Shown: positions 1 to 9,947 of the stretch, piece by piece
Layout: every line of letters begins with the position of its first letter
How positions within the stretch are numbered: position 1 is the stretch's first letter
NCBI RefSeq assembly: GCF_042159835.1
Contig: NZ_JBBVGT010000002.1
Coordinates: 1,612,001 to 1,676,000, forward strand
Source: Albibacterium profundi
GTDB taxonomy: Bacteria; Bacteroidota; Bacteroidia; Sphingobacteriales; Sphingobacteriaceae
Direction: 5' to 3'
DNA: 64,000 nt
Notes under the pieces: model-generated
Told to the model about the DNA's origin: nothing
What the model saw: the letters and a program-made list of their open reading frames with translations, nothing else
Database searches by the model: none
Program-made: the position numbers and the translations under genes

Positions 1-75
1 AAGCTGATTCCTTACATAATTTTCGTTGATACAGATAAGTATTGCTATTTTTAGAGAAATTCAAGAGACAAGGCA

Positions 76-714
76 TTGCATCATATGACGCAAATGACAA
101 ATGAAATTTACATTATTTTGGATCTGATTGGGACCTTCGTGTTCGCAGTCAGTGGGGCAGTTGCCGCACGTCAACGTGGATTAGACGTATTTGGTATTTT
201 TGCTATCGCCTTTACGACGGCGTGCGGAGGTGGGATTATCCGTGACTTGTGTATTGGTGCGATACCGCCTACTGGCTTAACTCATTTGCCCTATTTATTG
301 ACCGCCTTAGCGGCTGCCGTTATCAGCATGGCTTTTTACTCGTGGGTCAATATCTTAAATCATCCCGTTCTTATTTTTGATGCTGTAGGCTTGTCTGTCT
401 TTGCCATTGCGGGAACTCGAAAGGTATTGGCCTTCGGCTTTAATTACGAAATGGCTATACTACTAGGCATTACGACGGCTGTCGGCGGTGGAGTGCTGAG
501 AGATGTGTTATTAGGTCGCGTTCCCGTGATCCTGAGGCGGGAAATCTATGCATCAGCGGCAATGGTGGGGGCGGCAATCGTTGTTTTCGGGAGTCATATG
601 AGCTATGATATTAACATCACTTCGGCTATCGCATTATTTATTTGCTTTGGAATGCGATTTATGGGGCTTCATTACCATTGGAACCTACCAACGTTCGGAA
701 TAAGAAAAAAGTAA
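76..714 (+). CDS. TRIC/UPF0126 family membrane channel protein
   Basis: Predicted inner-membrane protein of 212 residues, close to the usual length for the YicG/YadS (UPF0126) family, which is structurally related to trimeric intracellular cation channels. The chain is hydrophobic throughout and consists of two homologous halves, each with a glycine-rich signature: GGGIIRD near residue 55 and GGGVLRDVLLGR near residue 140. This internal repeat is typical of the family. The substrate is not settled from sequence; members are annotated as cation channels or glycine transporters. Internal Met codons at 85 and 94 are alternative starts, and the membrane part begins just after the second. It stands alone ahead of a regulator gene in the same direction. 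Confidence 0.9.
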   Translation: MHHMTQMTNEIYIILDLIGTFVFAVSGAVAARQRGLDVFGIFAIAFTTACGGGIIRDLCIGAIPPTGLTHLPYLLTALAAAVISMAFYSWVNILNHPVLIFDAVGLSVFAIAGTRKVLAFGFNYEMAILLGITTAVGGGVLRDVLLGRVPVILRREIYASAAMVGAAIVVFGSHMSYDINITSAIALFICFGMRFMGLHYHWNLPTFGIRKK

Positions 715-760
715 TTATAAGTGTCATCATTCGTTGGCTTCTTACGTTATAGTAAATGAT

Positions 761-768
761 TATATTTG
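761..768 (+). promoter_or_regulatory. Putative Bacteroidota -7 element for the GlxA-like regulator
   Basis: TATATTTG matches the TAnnTTTG -7 consensus and lies about 50 bases before the ATG at 819. No well-spaced TTTG -33 element was found, so this is only a candidate. Confidence 0.35.
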
Positions 769-818
769 TTGAAAGCTTCGATTATGAAATTCTTTGATCG
801 AAACCTAAGTATGAAATC

Positions 819-1826
819 ATGATACATGTGTCTTTGTTATTACCCAAAGGAGATACGAGCATTAGTAATTTGGAGGCAACCTTCAAAATGTTCACAATGG
901 CGAATTCGTTCTTAATTGAGCAAGGTGGGGAGCCTAAGTTTAAAGTAGAGCTGATTGCGGCAAGTGATGAGCGCCGTATAAGCAATGGAATATTTACTGT
1001 TTCTCCTGATAAAATGATTTCCGACGTTATCCAAACCGACTTAATTATCATTCCCGCGATTCATGGTGATTATCGTCAAGTTGTAAAGAATAATGCGGAT
1101 TTCGTGCCTTGGATTCTGGAACAATATAAAAGGGGCGCAGAAGTAGCTAGCCTCTGCATTGGTGCTTTCCTATTGGCTAGTACCGGACTTTTGAATGGTA
1201 AACGTTGCACAACGCATTGGATGGCCAGCGAAGAGTTTCAAGAAATGTTTCCTCAAGTAGAGTTGCTGAATGAAAAAATTATTACAGATGAAAATGGGAT
1301 CTATACTAGTGGCGGTGCATATTCCTCCCTTAACCTAAATCTGTATCTAATAGAAAAACTTGCCGGTAGAAAAATAGCTATTCTACAATCGAAGGTTTTC
1401 GAGATTGATATTGACCGTACGAGTCAGTCTCCATTTATGATCTTTTCAGGGCAAAAAAGTCACAATGACGAAGGTGTATTGAAAGCGCAGGAGTATATTG
1501 AAGGAAATTATCAAGACAAGATTACGATTGAGATGTTATGCAACAGGCTGGCTATCGGACGTAGGACGTTTGAGCGGAGATTCAAAAAGGCTACTGGTAA
1601 TACGGTTGTTGAATATGCCCAGCGTGTTAAAATGGAGGTGGCGAAAAAACAGTTTGAAGGGGGCATGCCCAATGTTAATGAAGTTATGTTTCAAGTAGGT
1701 TACTCTGATTCCAAGGCATTTCGAGAAGTGTTTAAGAAGTTTGCCGGCATGTCTCCCGTCGACTATCGAAATAAGTATCGAGAGCTAAAGCAGACTAGTC
1801 CCAATGTGCGTGTTAGCTTGCAGTAA
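819..1826 (+). CDS. GlxA family transcriptional regulator (DJ-1/PfpI domain plus AraC HTH)
   Basis: Cytoplasmic transcription factor of 335 residues. Residues about 1-185 form a DJ-1/PfpI class I glutamine amidotransferase-like domain with the nucleophile-elbow Cys113 in ASLCIGAFLLA. Residues about 215-325 form an AraC-type double helix-turn-helix, ending in the usual GYSDSKAFREVFKKFAGMSPVDYR pattern with the conserved F..VFK and SP..YR positions. The amidotransferase-like domain normally serves as a ligand sensor and is usually not an active enzyme in these regulators. The target genes cannot be deduced: the next gene downstream (YceI) is 215 bases away with its own promoter-like element. 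Confidence 0.9.
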   Translation: MIHVSLLLPKGDTSISNLEATFKMFTMANSFLIEQGGEPKFKVELIAASDERRISNGIFTVSPDKMISDVIQTDLIIIPAIHGDYRQVVKNNADFVPWILEQYKRGAEVASLCIGAFLLASTGLLNGKRCTTHWMASEEFQEMFPQVELLNEKIITDENGIYTSGGAYSSLNLNLYLIEKLAGRKIAILQSKVFEIDIDRTSQSPFMIFSGQKSHNDEGVLKAQEYIEGNYQDKITIEMLCNRLAIGRRTFERRFKKATGNTVVEYAQRVKMEVAKKQFEGGMPNVNEVMFQVGYSDSKAFREVFKKFAGMSPVDYRNKYRELKQTSPNVRVSLQ

Positions 1827-1887
1827 TCATTTCGATCCGTATTCATATTTATTAACATAGGTTAAGTACACATTTTTCTTTAGTAGC

Positions 1888-1895
1888 TACCTTTG
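1888..1895 (+). promoter_or_regulatory. Putative -7 element for the yceI-like gene
   Basis: TACCTTTG fits TAnnTTTG and lies about 150 bases before the YceI start, implying a long leader. A matching -33 element is not evident. Confidence 0.35.
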
Positions 1896-2041
1896 TGCAT
1901 GATCATACAAAGAGTTGATCGCCAGTTGGATTTTTGATTGACTGGCAAACAACGACGAGTGTATTTTGTTTCGAATATTGACTATAGACCAAAGTGCCTC
2001 ATCAACGATATTTAATTAGGTAAACAATAAAAAAAAGAAAA

Positions 2042-2617
2042 ATGAAAAAAGTAACACTATTCTTAGCATTCCTATTTGTGTCAGTAGGTGTGTTCGCGCA
2101 AACGACATGGACAGCTGATCCATATCATTCTAAATTAGGTTTTGAAGTGACCCACTTGGGGATCGCTGATGTTCCCGGACACTTCGGAGAATATGATGTA
2201 ACCATCACGTCGTCGAAGGACGATTTTAGCGATGCCGTAGTTGAGTTGACTGTTCAGACAAAATCAGTTGATACTCGCGTTGGACAAAGAGACGATCATT
2301 TAAGAAGTGCTGACTTCTTCAACGTAGAAAAGTTTCCTACAATGACGTTTAAGAGCACATCAATTAAAAAAGCGGGTAAAAATAAATACACCCTAAAAGG
2401 TGATCTTACATTGGTTGGAGTAACAAAACCAGTGACTATGACCATGCTGTATCGTGGAACTACTGAAAATCCAAATGCGAATGGTGCGCCAGTTGCAGGT
2501 ATTCAGATAACAGGTGAAATTAAGCGTTCTGATTTCAATATGGGGTCTGGCTTCCCTGCACCTATGATTAGTGATGAGGTAACTATCAAAGCTGACGGTG
2601 AATTTGGTCATAAATAA
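2042..2617 (+). CDS. YceI family periplasmic protein
   Basis: Secreted lipocalin-like protein of 191 residues. A signal peptide runs from Met1 to about residue 19 (hydrophobic core, then VFAQ), and the mature chain opens with TTWTADPYHSKLGFEVTHLGI, the start of the YceI beta-barrel. Other YceI hallmarks are the D..LRSADFF segment and the closing GEIKRSDFNMG..FPAPMISDEVTI. Known YceI proteins bind polyisoprenoid chains in the periplasm; the ligand here is not known. It is monocistronic, with an intrinsic terminator directly downstream. The ATG follows an A-rich stretch, as is usual for Bacteroidota translation starts. Confidence 0.93.
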   Translation: MKKVTLFLAFLFVSVGVFAQTTWTADPYHSKLGFEVTHLGIADVPGHFGEYDVTITSSKDDFSDAVVELTVQTKSVDTRVGQRDDHLRSADFFNVEKFPTMTFKSTSIKKAGKNKYTLKGDLTLVGVTKPVTMTMLYRGTTENPNANGAPVAGIQITGEIKRSDFNMGSGFPAPMISDEVTIKADGEFGHK

Positions 2618-2643
2618 TCGTCTAATAGATATTTGAGTTCTTG

Positions 2644-2674
2644 AAGACAGACCCATTTGAGGTCTGTCTTTTTT
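2644..2674 (+). terminator. Intrinsic terminator after the YceI gene
   Basis: Perfect 10-bp stem (AAGACAGACC with GGTCTGTCTT) around a 7-base loop, running into six T residues, 27 bases after the stop codon. Confidence 0.9.
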
Positions 2675-2759
2675 ATGATCGGATTATTTCTTCTCCTTCT
2701 TTCATTTAGCTATTTCAATAAAAATCCGTTATTTTACGTGTCGAGGTTAGAGAAAAAAC

Positions 2760-3983
2760 ATGAAAATTCTTCACACAGCAGATTGGCATTTAGGGAAGCG
2801 TCTAGAGAAGTTTTCACGGCTAGATGAACAAAGAGACGTACTCAATGAGATTGTCGCGATTGCTGACGATGAAGATGTTGATGTTATCCTTATTGCGGGT
2901 GACCTTTTTGATAACTATAACCCGTCGACTGAAGCGGTTGAGTTATTCTACCGGACGCTCAAAAGACTCACTAAAGGAGGAAAAAGGTTGGTTGTGGCGA
3001 TCGCAGGCAATCATGATTCACCGGATAGAATTGAAGCGCCAGATCCATTAGCGAAAGAGAACGGAATCCTATTTATTGGTTACCCTCACTCAACAGTGGC
3101 TCCATGCGAATTGGAGTCCGGAATATGTATTACGCGAAGCGAGCCTGGATTTATCGAAGTAAGGCTTCCAAGGCATGAAGGGAAACTACGGTTATTGCTC
3201 ACTCCTTATGCCAACGAATACCGCTTACGCACATTCCTAGGAAAAGAGGATACAGAAGTTGAGTTACGCAGTATTTTAGAGAAGCAATGGGCGACACTGG
3301 CCGATACCTATTGTGACGACCAAGGGGTTAATATCTTGATGACTCATTTATTCGTGATGAAAGAAGGTACTCCTCCTCCCGACGAGCCAGAGGACGAAAA
3401 ACCGATACTCCATATTGGTGGGGCACAAGCTGTATTTTCAAAAAATATTCCTCCTCAGATTCAGTATGTAGCGTTAGGGCATTTGCATCGTTATCAAAAA
3501 ATAGATGATTCACCTTGCCCGGTTATTTATAGTAGTAGCCCTCTTAGCTATAGTTTCGCGGAGGCAGAACAAGATAAGTTTGTTGTCATCATCGATGCCC
3601 AGCCGGGAGAATCAGTCCAATATGAACGTAGGCGTTTAACGGCTGGACGGATCCTTCAGCGAAAACGTTTCAATCATATTGACGATGCGTTGACTTGGCT
3701 GCATGATAACCCTGATTCTCTGCTCGAGCTAACGCTGGTGAGCGATGAATATATATCGTCAGAAGATCGAAGACGGTTATTTCAGGCACATGACGGTATT
3801 ATCACCTTAATCCCTGAAATTAAAAACAGGAGAGAAACAGAACAGGAAGAGCAATCTATTAATTTGCAGCAGAGTGTGGATGAGCTTTTCAAACAGTACT
3901 TTAAACATCAAACCGGGCAAGATATCAATGACGAGTTATTTGAATTGTTTAAAGAAATCAGATCAGAGCAGAGCGAAGAATGA
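2760..3983 (+). CDS. sbcD: Exonuclease SbcCD subunit D
   Basis: Nuclease subunit (Mre11 homologue) of the SbcCD complex, which opens DNA hairpins and trims protein-blocked double-strand ends. The 407 residues carry the calcineurin-like phosphoesterase motifs in order: D8-x-H10 in ADWHLGK, D48 in GDLFDNY, N84-H85-D86 in GNHDSP, an MTH motif near residue 200 and GHLHRYQ near residue 240. These ligate the two catalytic metal ions. A capping and SbcC-binding region follows. It overlaps sbcC by four bases (ATGA), so the two subunits are almost certainly translated together. Confidence 0.97.
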   Translation: MKILHTADWHLGKRLEKFSRLDEQRDVLNEIVAIADDEDVDVILIAGDLFDNYNPSTEAVELFYRTLKRLTKGGKRLVVAIAGNHDSPDRIEAPDPLAKENGILFIGYPHSTVAPCELESGICITRSEPGFIEVRLPRHEGKLRLLLTPYANEYRLRTFLGKEDTEVELRSILEKQWATLADTYCDDQGVNILMTHLFVMKEGTPPPDEPEDEKPILHIGGAQAVFSKNIPPQIQYVALGHLHRYQKIDDSPCPVIYSSSPLSYSFAEAEQDKFVVIIDAQPGESVQYERRRLTAGRILQRKRFNHIDDALTWLHDNPDSLLELTLVSDEYISSEDRRRLFQAHDGIITLIPEIKNRRETEQEEQSINLQQSVDELFKQYFKHQTGQDINDELFELFKEIRSEQSEE

Positions 3984-6900
3984 TACCTATTTCCATTGTA
4001 ATTAAAGGCTTGTATTCCTATCAAGAGGAACAAATTGTTGAATTCGACAAATTGTTGGAGGGGCAACTTTTTGGGATTTTTGGTTCTGTGGGTTCTGGGA
4101 AATCCTCAATTTTGGAGGCAATCGCGTTTGCGCTTTACGGAGAAACAGAACGAATGAACCGAAACGATAATCGCAGCTATAATATGATGAATTTGAAATC
4201 AAATGAGCTGTGGATCGACTTTCAGTTTAAAAATTATGATGAGTCAATCTATCGTTTTACCGTTAGAGGGAAGCGACATGGTAAGGATTTTACGAAGGTT
4301 GGAACCTATGAAAGAAGCGCCTATAAGCTAAACGGCGAATCTTGGGAGCCCTTGGAGCTGAAGTCTGCTGAAGATGTACTGGGTTTAAGCTATGTTAATT
4401 TCCGACGCACCATCATCATTCCGCAAGGGAAATTCCAAGAGTTCCTGCAACTGGGAGATAAGGCGAGAACCGATATGTTGAAAGAAATATTCGACCTATC
4501 GAAGTACGAGTTTTTCTTTCAAACTACTTCGTTGGAAAGAAAAAATAAGGATGCTATAAATCTACTGCAGGGACAGCTTTTGCAGTTCGCAGATATTGAA
4601 AAAAGCTATTTAGATGAAAAGGAACTTAACTTAAAGCATCTAAAGAAATCGCTAGCATCTCAACAAACGGAGTTCGATGAAAAATGTAAAGAGTTCGAAA
4701 AGCTGATTTCTGTAAAAAAACAATACGACCAAAAACGAATGCTGGAGAACGCGCTCGGCGAGTTGCTGGGAATGGAAAAGAAGGTTCTAGAATCCGAAAA
4801 GACCCTACAAGAGTATGAATATTGCATTGTTCATTTTAGAGACAAACTTAACCGGAAAGAGGAACTTGAGGCATCGACAGAGCAGCGGATTAAACAAAGG
4901 GAGGCGACCGAACAACAGATTAGCGAAGGCGAGAAGTCACTCACGCTAGCTAAACAAGAATTGGCGACGTTAGAAGCAGAGTATCAGCGACAAGACGAAT
5001 ATAAAGATCAGATTGCTGATCTTGAATCCTGTATTCAGATGAATGGGCTGAAACGGCAACGAGTGCAGTTGAAAAACAGAAGAGAATCCGGACAGAAACA
5101 TGTGGAGTCCACCAGGGCGGTGTTGGAGCAAAAAAAGAAGGAGTACGAGGCGGTCAGACAAAAAAGAAAATACCGTCAATCGGCAGTTCCGGATATGATG
5201 ATGCTATCAGATATGCGGGTCTGGTATGACCAGAAGAATAGTTTGAAAAAGAATATCCTCGAGCTAACTCAGCGGTCGACGAATGAGCAAGCAGAATCCG
5301 ACTTATTGCTAGATAAGATTAAAGATCAATTGTCGGATCCTATTTTGGCCGGAGTTAAAATGGGTACGACGCCTAGATATCACCTCGATGATATAAATGC
5401 ATTGATAGGTTCAGTTCGAGAAGAGCAGGTTCTTGTACAAGGCCGTATCGACCAGTTTCGTTTACAAACGAAGCTAGGAGAGTTTACCGGTCTTTTAAAG
5501 AATGGAGAAGCTTGTATGCTATGCGGTTCAACCAGCCATCCTGAGATTATGGAAATTGAAGATGTGAACATGCACCTAAAGGATGAGGAGGGAAGGTTGA
5601 ACCAGTTGAAACAACAGGAAACAAAGCTTGGTCGGTTCACGGCTGATCTGTCGCATTATGTTCAAGTTTTACATCGTTTAGCGAATACGATCGAGACGGT
5701 TAAACAGAAGCGAGAAATAGAGGAAGCTCTGTTGGACAAGCATCTGGAACAGTTCAAATGGACTGGCTTTTCACCTGATAGCCCACAGCAGTTAGAGGAC
5801 GCGCTTAAGTCTGCCAAAGATATTCAGGCTCAAATTATTGCGGATGAAAAACTTGAACAGGAATTGGAGCAGGAGCTTATGCGGTTGCAGGAGCAATCTG
5901 CACGGTATGAAAAAGCTGTGCAAGGGTTTGAGCATGATGTCGTAAAAATAGATTCGGAATATGAAGCTCTACGAAAGAATCTTCGGCGTCTAAAGATTGA
6001 CGATCACGTCAATGACGAAGATGATTATTTGAAAACAAAATCTGCCAACCTGAAACGAACAATCGAAGACAATCGTACAAAGTATGAACAGTGCGTTAAG
6101 AAGCGAGATCAGCTGTCTGGAGACCTGATAGGGCTTAAGGAACGACTGCATTTCCTCCAAAACACCATCCAAGAGTCGGAAAACAAGTCGCTCTTGCTAA
6201 GCCAAGAACTTGAGGATACACGTAAAGTTTCATCCTTTCCTGATTTTATTTCTATTCGACGGGTTTTGGATCAGCATTTGGACACCAGCTCGTTGAAAAA
6301 GGAAATTATAGATTATAGACAGAAGGTATATTCTTTTAGAGAGCAACTAGAAAACCTGGAAGCGACCTTGGGGGAAAAGGAATTTGATAAAGCTAGGTAT
6401 CTTTCGCTCGAGGAATCCATTCGAGTAGATAAAACTAAACTCGAAGAGGAGCGGGCACGATATATTAAGGAGTATTCACTCTTTGAAAGGGAACAGAAGG
6501 ATTTTAATAAGAAGAAGGATCTTCTTGCTTCATTGGAACACCTTGATAAGCGATCTATTAATCTTGATCTCTTAAAAAAACTATTTAAAGGGAGTGGATT
6601 TGTTAGCTATATATCGCGGGTTTATTTGCAAAACTTGTGTAAAGAGGCAAACAAAAGATTCTATAAATTGACTAATCAGCAATTACAATTGGAAGTTGAT
6701 ACAAACAACAACTTCCAAGTACGGGATTTTCTAAATAACGGTCGCCTTCGAAGTATCAAGACTCTTTCAGGCGGACAGACATTCCAAGCCTCTCTGTCGC
6801 TCGCTTTAGCTCTTGCAGAGAGTGTGCAACAACAAAATAAGTCGAAACAAAACTTCTTCTTTCTAGATGAAGGTTTTGGCTCGCTTGATCGGGAATCGTT

Positions 6901-7057
6901 ACAAACGGCGTTGACTACGCTGAAGACGCTCCGTAAAGAGAACAGGGTCGTCGGAGTTATATCACACGTTGAAGATTTACAACAAGAAATCGACGTATTT
7001 CTTGTTGTTCACAAAGATGCGGTCCGCGGCAGCCTAATTTCAGGTAGTTGGATTTAA
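3980..7057 (+). CDS. sbcC: Exonuclease SbcCD subunit C (SMC-type ATPase)
   Basis: ATPase subunit (Rad50 homologue) of 1025 residues, partner of SbcD. The Walker A motif GSVGSGKS is at residues 35-42. A long coiled coil runs to the middle, where the zinc hook CMLC occupies residues 512-515. The second coiled coil returns to an ABC signature (LSGGQTFQASLSLALALAES, around residue 932) and Walker B FFFLDEGFGSLD (around residue 960). All elements needed for ATP-driven clamping are present. The start overlaps the end of sbcD. Its TAA stop overlaps the stop of the convergent pntB gene within the four bases TTAA. Confidence 0.97.
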   Translation: MIPISIVIKGLYSYQEEQIVEFDKLLEGQLFGIFGSVGSGKSSILEAIAFALYGETERMNRNDNRSYNMMNLKSNELWIDFQFKNYDESIYRFTVRGKRHGKDFTKVGTYERSAYKLNGESWEPLELKSAEDVLGLSYVNFRRTIIIPQGKFQEFLQLGDKARTDMLKEIFDLSKYEFFFQTTSLERKNKDAINLLQGQLLQFADIEKSYLDEKELNLKHLKKSLASQQTEFDEKCKEFEKLISVKKQYDQKRMLENALGELLGMEKKVLESEKTLQEYEYCIVHFRDKLNRKEELEASTEQRIKQREATEQQISEGEKSLTLAKQELATLEAEYQRQDEYKDQIADLESCIQMNGLKRQRVQLKNRRESGQKHVESTRAVLEQKKKEYEAVRQKRKYRQSAVPDMMMLSDMRVWYDQKNSLKKNILELTQRSTNEQAESDLLLDKIKDQLSDPILAGVKMGTTPRYHLDDINALIGSVREEQVLVQGRIDQFRLQTKLGEFTGLLKNGEACMLCGSTSHPEIMEIEDVNMHLKDEEGRLNQLKQQETKLGRFTADLSHYVQVLHRLANTIETVKQKREIEEALLDKHLEQFKWTGFSPDSPQQLEDALKSAKDIQAQIIADEKLEQELEQELMRLQEQSARYEKAVQGFEHDVVKIDSEYEALRKNLRRLKIDDHVNDEDDYLKTKSANLKRTIEDNRTKYEQCVKKRDQLSGDLIGLKERLHFLQNTIQESENKSLLLSQELEDTRKVSSFPDFISIRRVLDQHLDTSSLKKEIIDYRQKVYSFREQLENLEATLGEKEFDKARYLSLEESIRVDKTKLEEERARYIKEYSLFEREQKDFNKKKDLLASLEHLDKRSINLDLLKKLFKGSGFVSYISRVYLQNLCKEANKRFYKLTNQQLQLEVDTNNNFQVRDFLNNGRLRSIKTLSGGQTFQASLSLALALAESVQQQNKSKQNFFFLDEGFGSLDRESLQTALTTLKTLRKENRVVGVISHVEDLQQEIDVFLVVHKDAVRGSLISGSWI

Positions 7058-8445
7058 GCTTCCTTCAGCTCGCTAACTAACGTCGTAATAGTTTGCTTTG
7101 CATCCCCGAATAACATAAGACAGTTATCTGCACCAAATAGTTCATTCTCAATACCTGCATAGCCTTTACCCATACTTCGTTTACTAACGATTACGGTTTG
7201 TGCTTTTTCAACATTCAATACCGGCATTCCGAAAATCGGACTATTCGGATTGGTTTTGGCTGCCGGGTTTACAACGTCATTAGCTCCGACTACAAAAACG
7301 AGATCGGTATTTGCAAAATCATCATTGATTTCGTCCATTTCGATCAACTTATCATATGAGATATTGGCTTCAGCTAAGAGAACATTCATATGCCCTGGCA
7401 TCCGACCGGCAACTGGGTGGATGGCGAAACGGACATCTACACCGTTCTTTTCACAAAGTTCACTCAATTCTCGAATGACGTGTTGTGCTTGAGCGACTGC
7501 CATTCCATATCCAGGAACAATGATCAGCGATGAAACTGAGTCAAAGATTTGCGCAGCTTCTTCCACGCCTACTTCTTTCACGACAATTTCAGAGCCATCA
7601 TCTTGGGTTGCTCCGCCGGCAGAAGTTTGTCCAAACCCACCCAAGAGTACATTCACTAAAGAACGATTCATCGCTTTACACATAATTTGTGTTAGGATAA
7701 TTCCTGAAGCTCCGACAAGTGCACCCGCAACAATTAAGACGTTATTGTTGAGAACAAATCCCGTCGCACAGGCTGCCATTCCAGAGTAAGAGTTTAATAG
7801 GGAGATGACAACTGGCATATCCGCGCCGCCGATAGGGATAACGATTAGGACACCTAATGCCAATGCCAACAGTCCCAATATGATCATGTAAGTTGGATTT
7901 GAAAAGTCTGTCAATGCAAAAAAGGTGATACCAACCGACAGTATGAGTAGAATGAGGTTGATGAGATGTTGACCGGTGAAAACGATTGCCCTTCCCGATA
8001 TCTTCCCACTAAGTTTCATAAAGGCAATTAGCGACCCAGTGAACGTGATTCCTCCGATTAGGATACTCAAAGCTACACTAATGCCTGTGATTAAGTCGAC
8101 ATCGAGACCTCGCTCTTGCGTGTTTAACCAGAAGTCTGACAAGGCTATTGACAAGGAGGCCAGACCTCCGAAGCCGTTGAACATAGCTACCATTTCAGGT
8201 ATTTTCGTCATTTGCACTTTGAATGCAATCACCAACCCGATCGCTGAACCAATGATTACACAAATAAGAATATCGATCAGACTGATTGCTTCCACTTGGA
8301 TGACAGTCGCAAAAATTGCGATGAACATGCCGATTGAGGATACAAAATTCCCTTTACGGGCAGTTTTGGTACGACCTAGCATTTTGATGCCAGCTATAAA
8401 CAATATAGAGGCGACTAAATATGATAATTGTATAATGATGTCCAT
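7054..8445 (-). CDS. pntB: NAD(P) transhydrogenase subunit beta
   Basis: Beta subunit of the proton-translocating transhydrogenase in the inner membrane, which uses the proton motive force to transfer hydride from NADH to NADP+. Residues about 1-265 are strongly hydrophobic with multiple helices (domain II). Residues about 290-463 form the NADP-binding domain III with the fingerprint VPGYGMAVAQAQH and the conserved HPVAGRMPGHMNVLLAEA. The length of 463 is normal. It is the last gene of a three-gene operon behind pntAA and pntAB, with 9 bases between it and pntAB. Confidence 0.96.
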   Translation of the reverse strand: MDIIIQLSYLVASILFIAGIKMLGRTKTARKGNFVSSIGMFIAIFATVIQVEAISLIDILICVIIGSAIGLVIAFKVQMTKIPEMVAMFNGFGGLASLSIALSDFWLNTQERGLDVDLITGISVALSILIGGITFTGSLIAFMKLSGKISGRAIVFTGQHLINLILLILSVGITFFALTDFSNPTYMIILGLLALALGVLIVIPIGGADMPVVISLLNSYSGMAACATGFVLNNNVLIVAGALVGASGIILTQIMCKAMNRSLVNVLLGGFGQTSAGGATQDDGSEIVVKEVGVEEAAQIFDSVSSLIIVPGYGMAVAQAQHVIRELSELCEKNGVDVRFAIHPVAGRMPGHMNVLLAEANISYDKLIEMDEINDDFANTDLVFVVGANDVVNPAAKTNPNSPIFGMPVLNVEKAQTVIVSKRSMGKGYAGIENELFGADNCLMLFGDAKQTITTLVSELKEA

Positions 8446-8454
8446 TTTCTATCC

Positions 8455-8742
8455 TTATTTTTTCTTGAACATTTTAAGCATCCTATCCGTAACCGCATAG
8501 CCTCCAACTACATTAATGGTTGCCAAAATCAATGCAGCCATTCCAAGCCATTTGCTCATCGAAAGATAGCCTAGTTCGTTGCAAGCTATAATTGCCCCGA
8601 CGATCGTGATTCCGGAGATCGCATTGGATCCGGACATTAAAGGTGTGTGAAGGGTAGGTGGAACCTTATTTATTAGCTCAAAGCCTAGATAACTGGCTAG
8701 TATTAATATGTACAATAGAACTATAAAACTATCAGCAGACAT
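8455..8742 (-). CDS. pntAB: NAD(P) transhydrogenase subunit alpha 2 (membrane part)
   Basis: Small membrane subunit of 95 residues that supplies the part of domain II fused to the C-terminus of PntA in Escherichia coli. The segment VPPTLHTPLMSGSNAISGI is the conserved signature between transmembrane helices, followed by further hydrophobic stretches. Many bacteria encode the alpha chain as two polypeptides, and this is that arrangement. It lies 17 bases after pntAA and 9 before pntB. Confidence 0.95.
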   Translation of the reverse strand: MSADSFIVLLYILILASYLGFELINKVPPTLHTPLMSGSNAISGITIVGAIIACNELGYLSMSKWLGMAALILATINVVGGYAVTDRMLKMFKKK

Positions 8743-8759
8743 AATTAATGATTTTAGAA

Positions 8760-9884
8760 TTATTTAGATAAAATAGATTTAGTGAACTCGTGGACCAATT
8801 CCCCTTGATGAGTAATCAGTGATCCTTTAGTGATCTCTTCGTCCATTTCCCATTTGAAGCCGTCATTGGTAGCCAAATGAAGGAGAAGAGCACTTAGGTT
8901 AGTAGCATATAACTGACTAGCATTAATAGGTAATAGAGACGGAATATTAGATTCCCCGATGATGATGACATCGTGTTTTTCAACCGTCTTGTTATACTCT
9001 GAGATTTCGCAGTTACCACCAGATTCAACAGCCATATCTACAATGACAGAACCGGGTTTCATAGATTTGACCATTTCCTCTGTGACGAGGATCGGCGACT
9101 TTTTGCCCATTACCAGAGCCGTTGTAACAACAAGGTCAGCGTCTCTGATTTTGTCTTTAATTAGCTGTTGTTGTTTCGCTAAGAACTCCTGTGAAACCTC
9201 TTTAGCATAACCGCCTTCCGTTTTTACCTCTTCATCAGTTTCAACAATAAGGAAGCGGCCACCTAATGATTCCACTTGCTCTTTGGTCTCAGGTCTTACA
9301 TCAGATACTTCCACGATTGCACCTAGACGTTTGGCGGTGGCTATAGCCTGTAAGCCGGCTACACCAGCCCCGAAAATTAGAACTTTCGCAGGTGTAATGG
9401 TGCCTGCGGCAGTCATCATCAAGGGGAAAATCTTACCCAAGGCGTTTGCTCCCATAATTACAGCTTTATAGCCAGCTAAATTGGCTTGCGAGCTTAACGC
9501 ATCCATCTTTTGCGCCCGAGATATGCGGGGCACTGCATCCATGGCAAACGAAGTAATTTGGCGCGAATTTAGGATGTCGAGCAGTTCTGGTTGTGTATAA
9601 GGATATAGAAGTGAGATAACGACGGATTGGCTTTTAAACTGGGATGCTTCTTCCTGTGTTGGCGCATTCACCTTTAGGATGACATCTGCGTTGTAAATTT
9701 CTGCCTTCTGGACGATATTAGCGCCCATTCGCTTATAATCATCGTCACTAAAGTTAGAACCTAAGCCAGCTCCACTTTCTATTTCGACCTGAAATTCTTT
9801 TTTGACAAGAAGTTTAACAACCTCTGGACTGAGCGCTACGCGCCGTTCATGTTCTTTGGTTTCTTTGAGTACCCCTAGGATCAT
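8760..9884 (-). CDS. pntAA: NAD(P) transhydrogenase subunit alpha 1 (NAD-binding)
   Basis: Cytoplasmic NAD(H)-binding domain I of the transhydrogenase, 374 residues. The N-terminal half has the alanine dehydrogenase/PNT signature (KETKEHERRVALSPEVV at residues 6-22). The Rossmann fold carries GAGVAGLQAIATAKRLGA with an acidic residue at the end of the next strand (VSDVR). It ends at a normal domain I length, without membrane helices, because those are encoded by pntAB. First gene of the operon; a promoter-like element lies just upstream. Confidence 0.96.
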   Translation of the reverse strand: MILGVLKETKEHERRVALSPEVVKLLVKKEFQVEIESGAGLGSNFSDDDYKRMGANIVQKAEIYNADVILKVNAPTQEEASQFKSQSVVISLLYPYTQPELLDILNSRQITSFAMDAVPRISRAQKMDALSSQANLAGYKAVIMGANALGKIFPLMMTAAGTITPAKVLIFGAGVAGLQAIATAKRLGAIVEVSDVRPETKEQVESLGGRFLIVETDEEVKTEGGYAKEVSQEFLAKQQQLIKDKIRDADLVVTTALVMGKKSPILVTEEMVKSMKPGSVIVDMAVESGGNCEISEYNKTVEKHDVIIIGESNIPSLLPINASQLYATNLSALLLHLATNDGFKWEMDEEITKGSLITHQGELVHEFTKSILSK

Positions 9885-9947
9885 TATTCTTTTGGATTAT
9901 AAAAATTTTAACCAACAAGTCAATTGCATCTAAAATGTTGCAACTGG

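Noticed and set aside
7976..8500. Plus-strand frame of 174 codons opposite pntB
   Set aside because: It is antisense to a well-conserved transhydrogenase gene and shows no domain of its own; a shadow frame.
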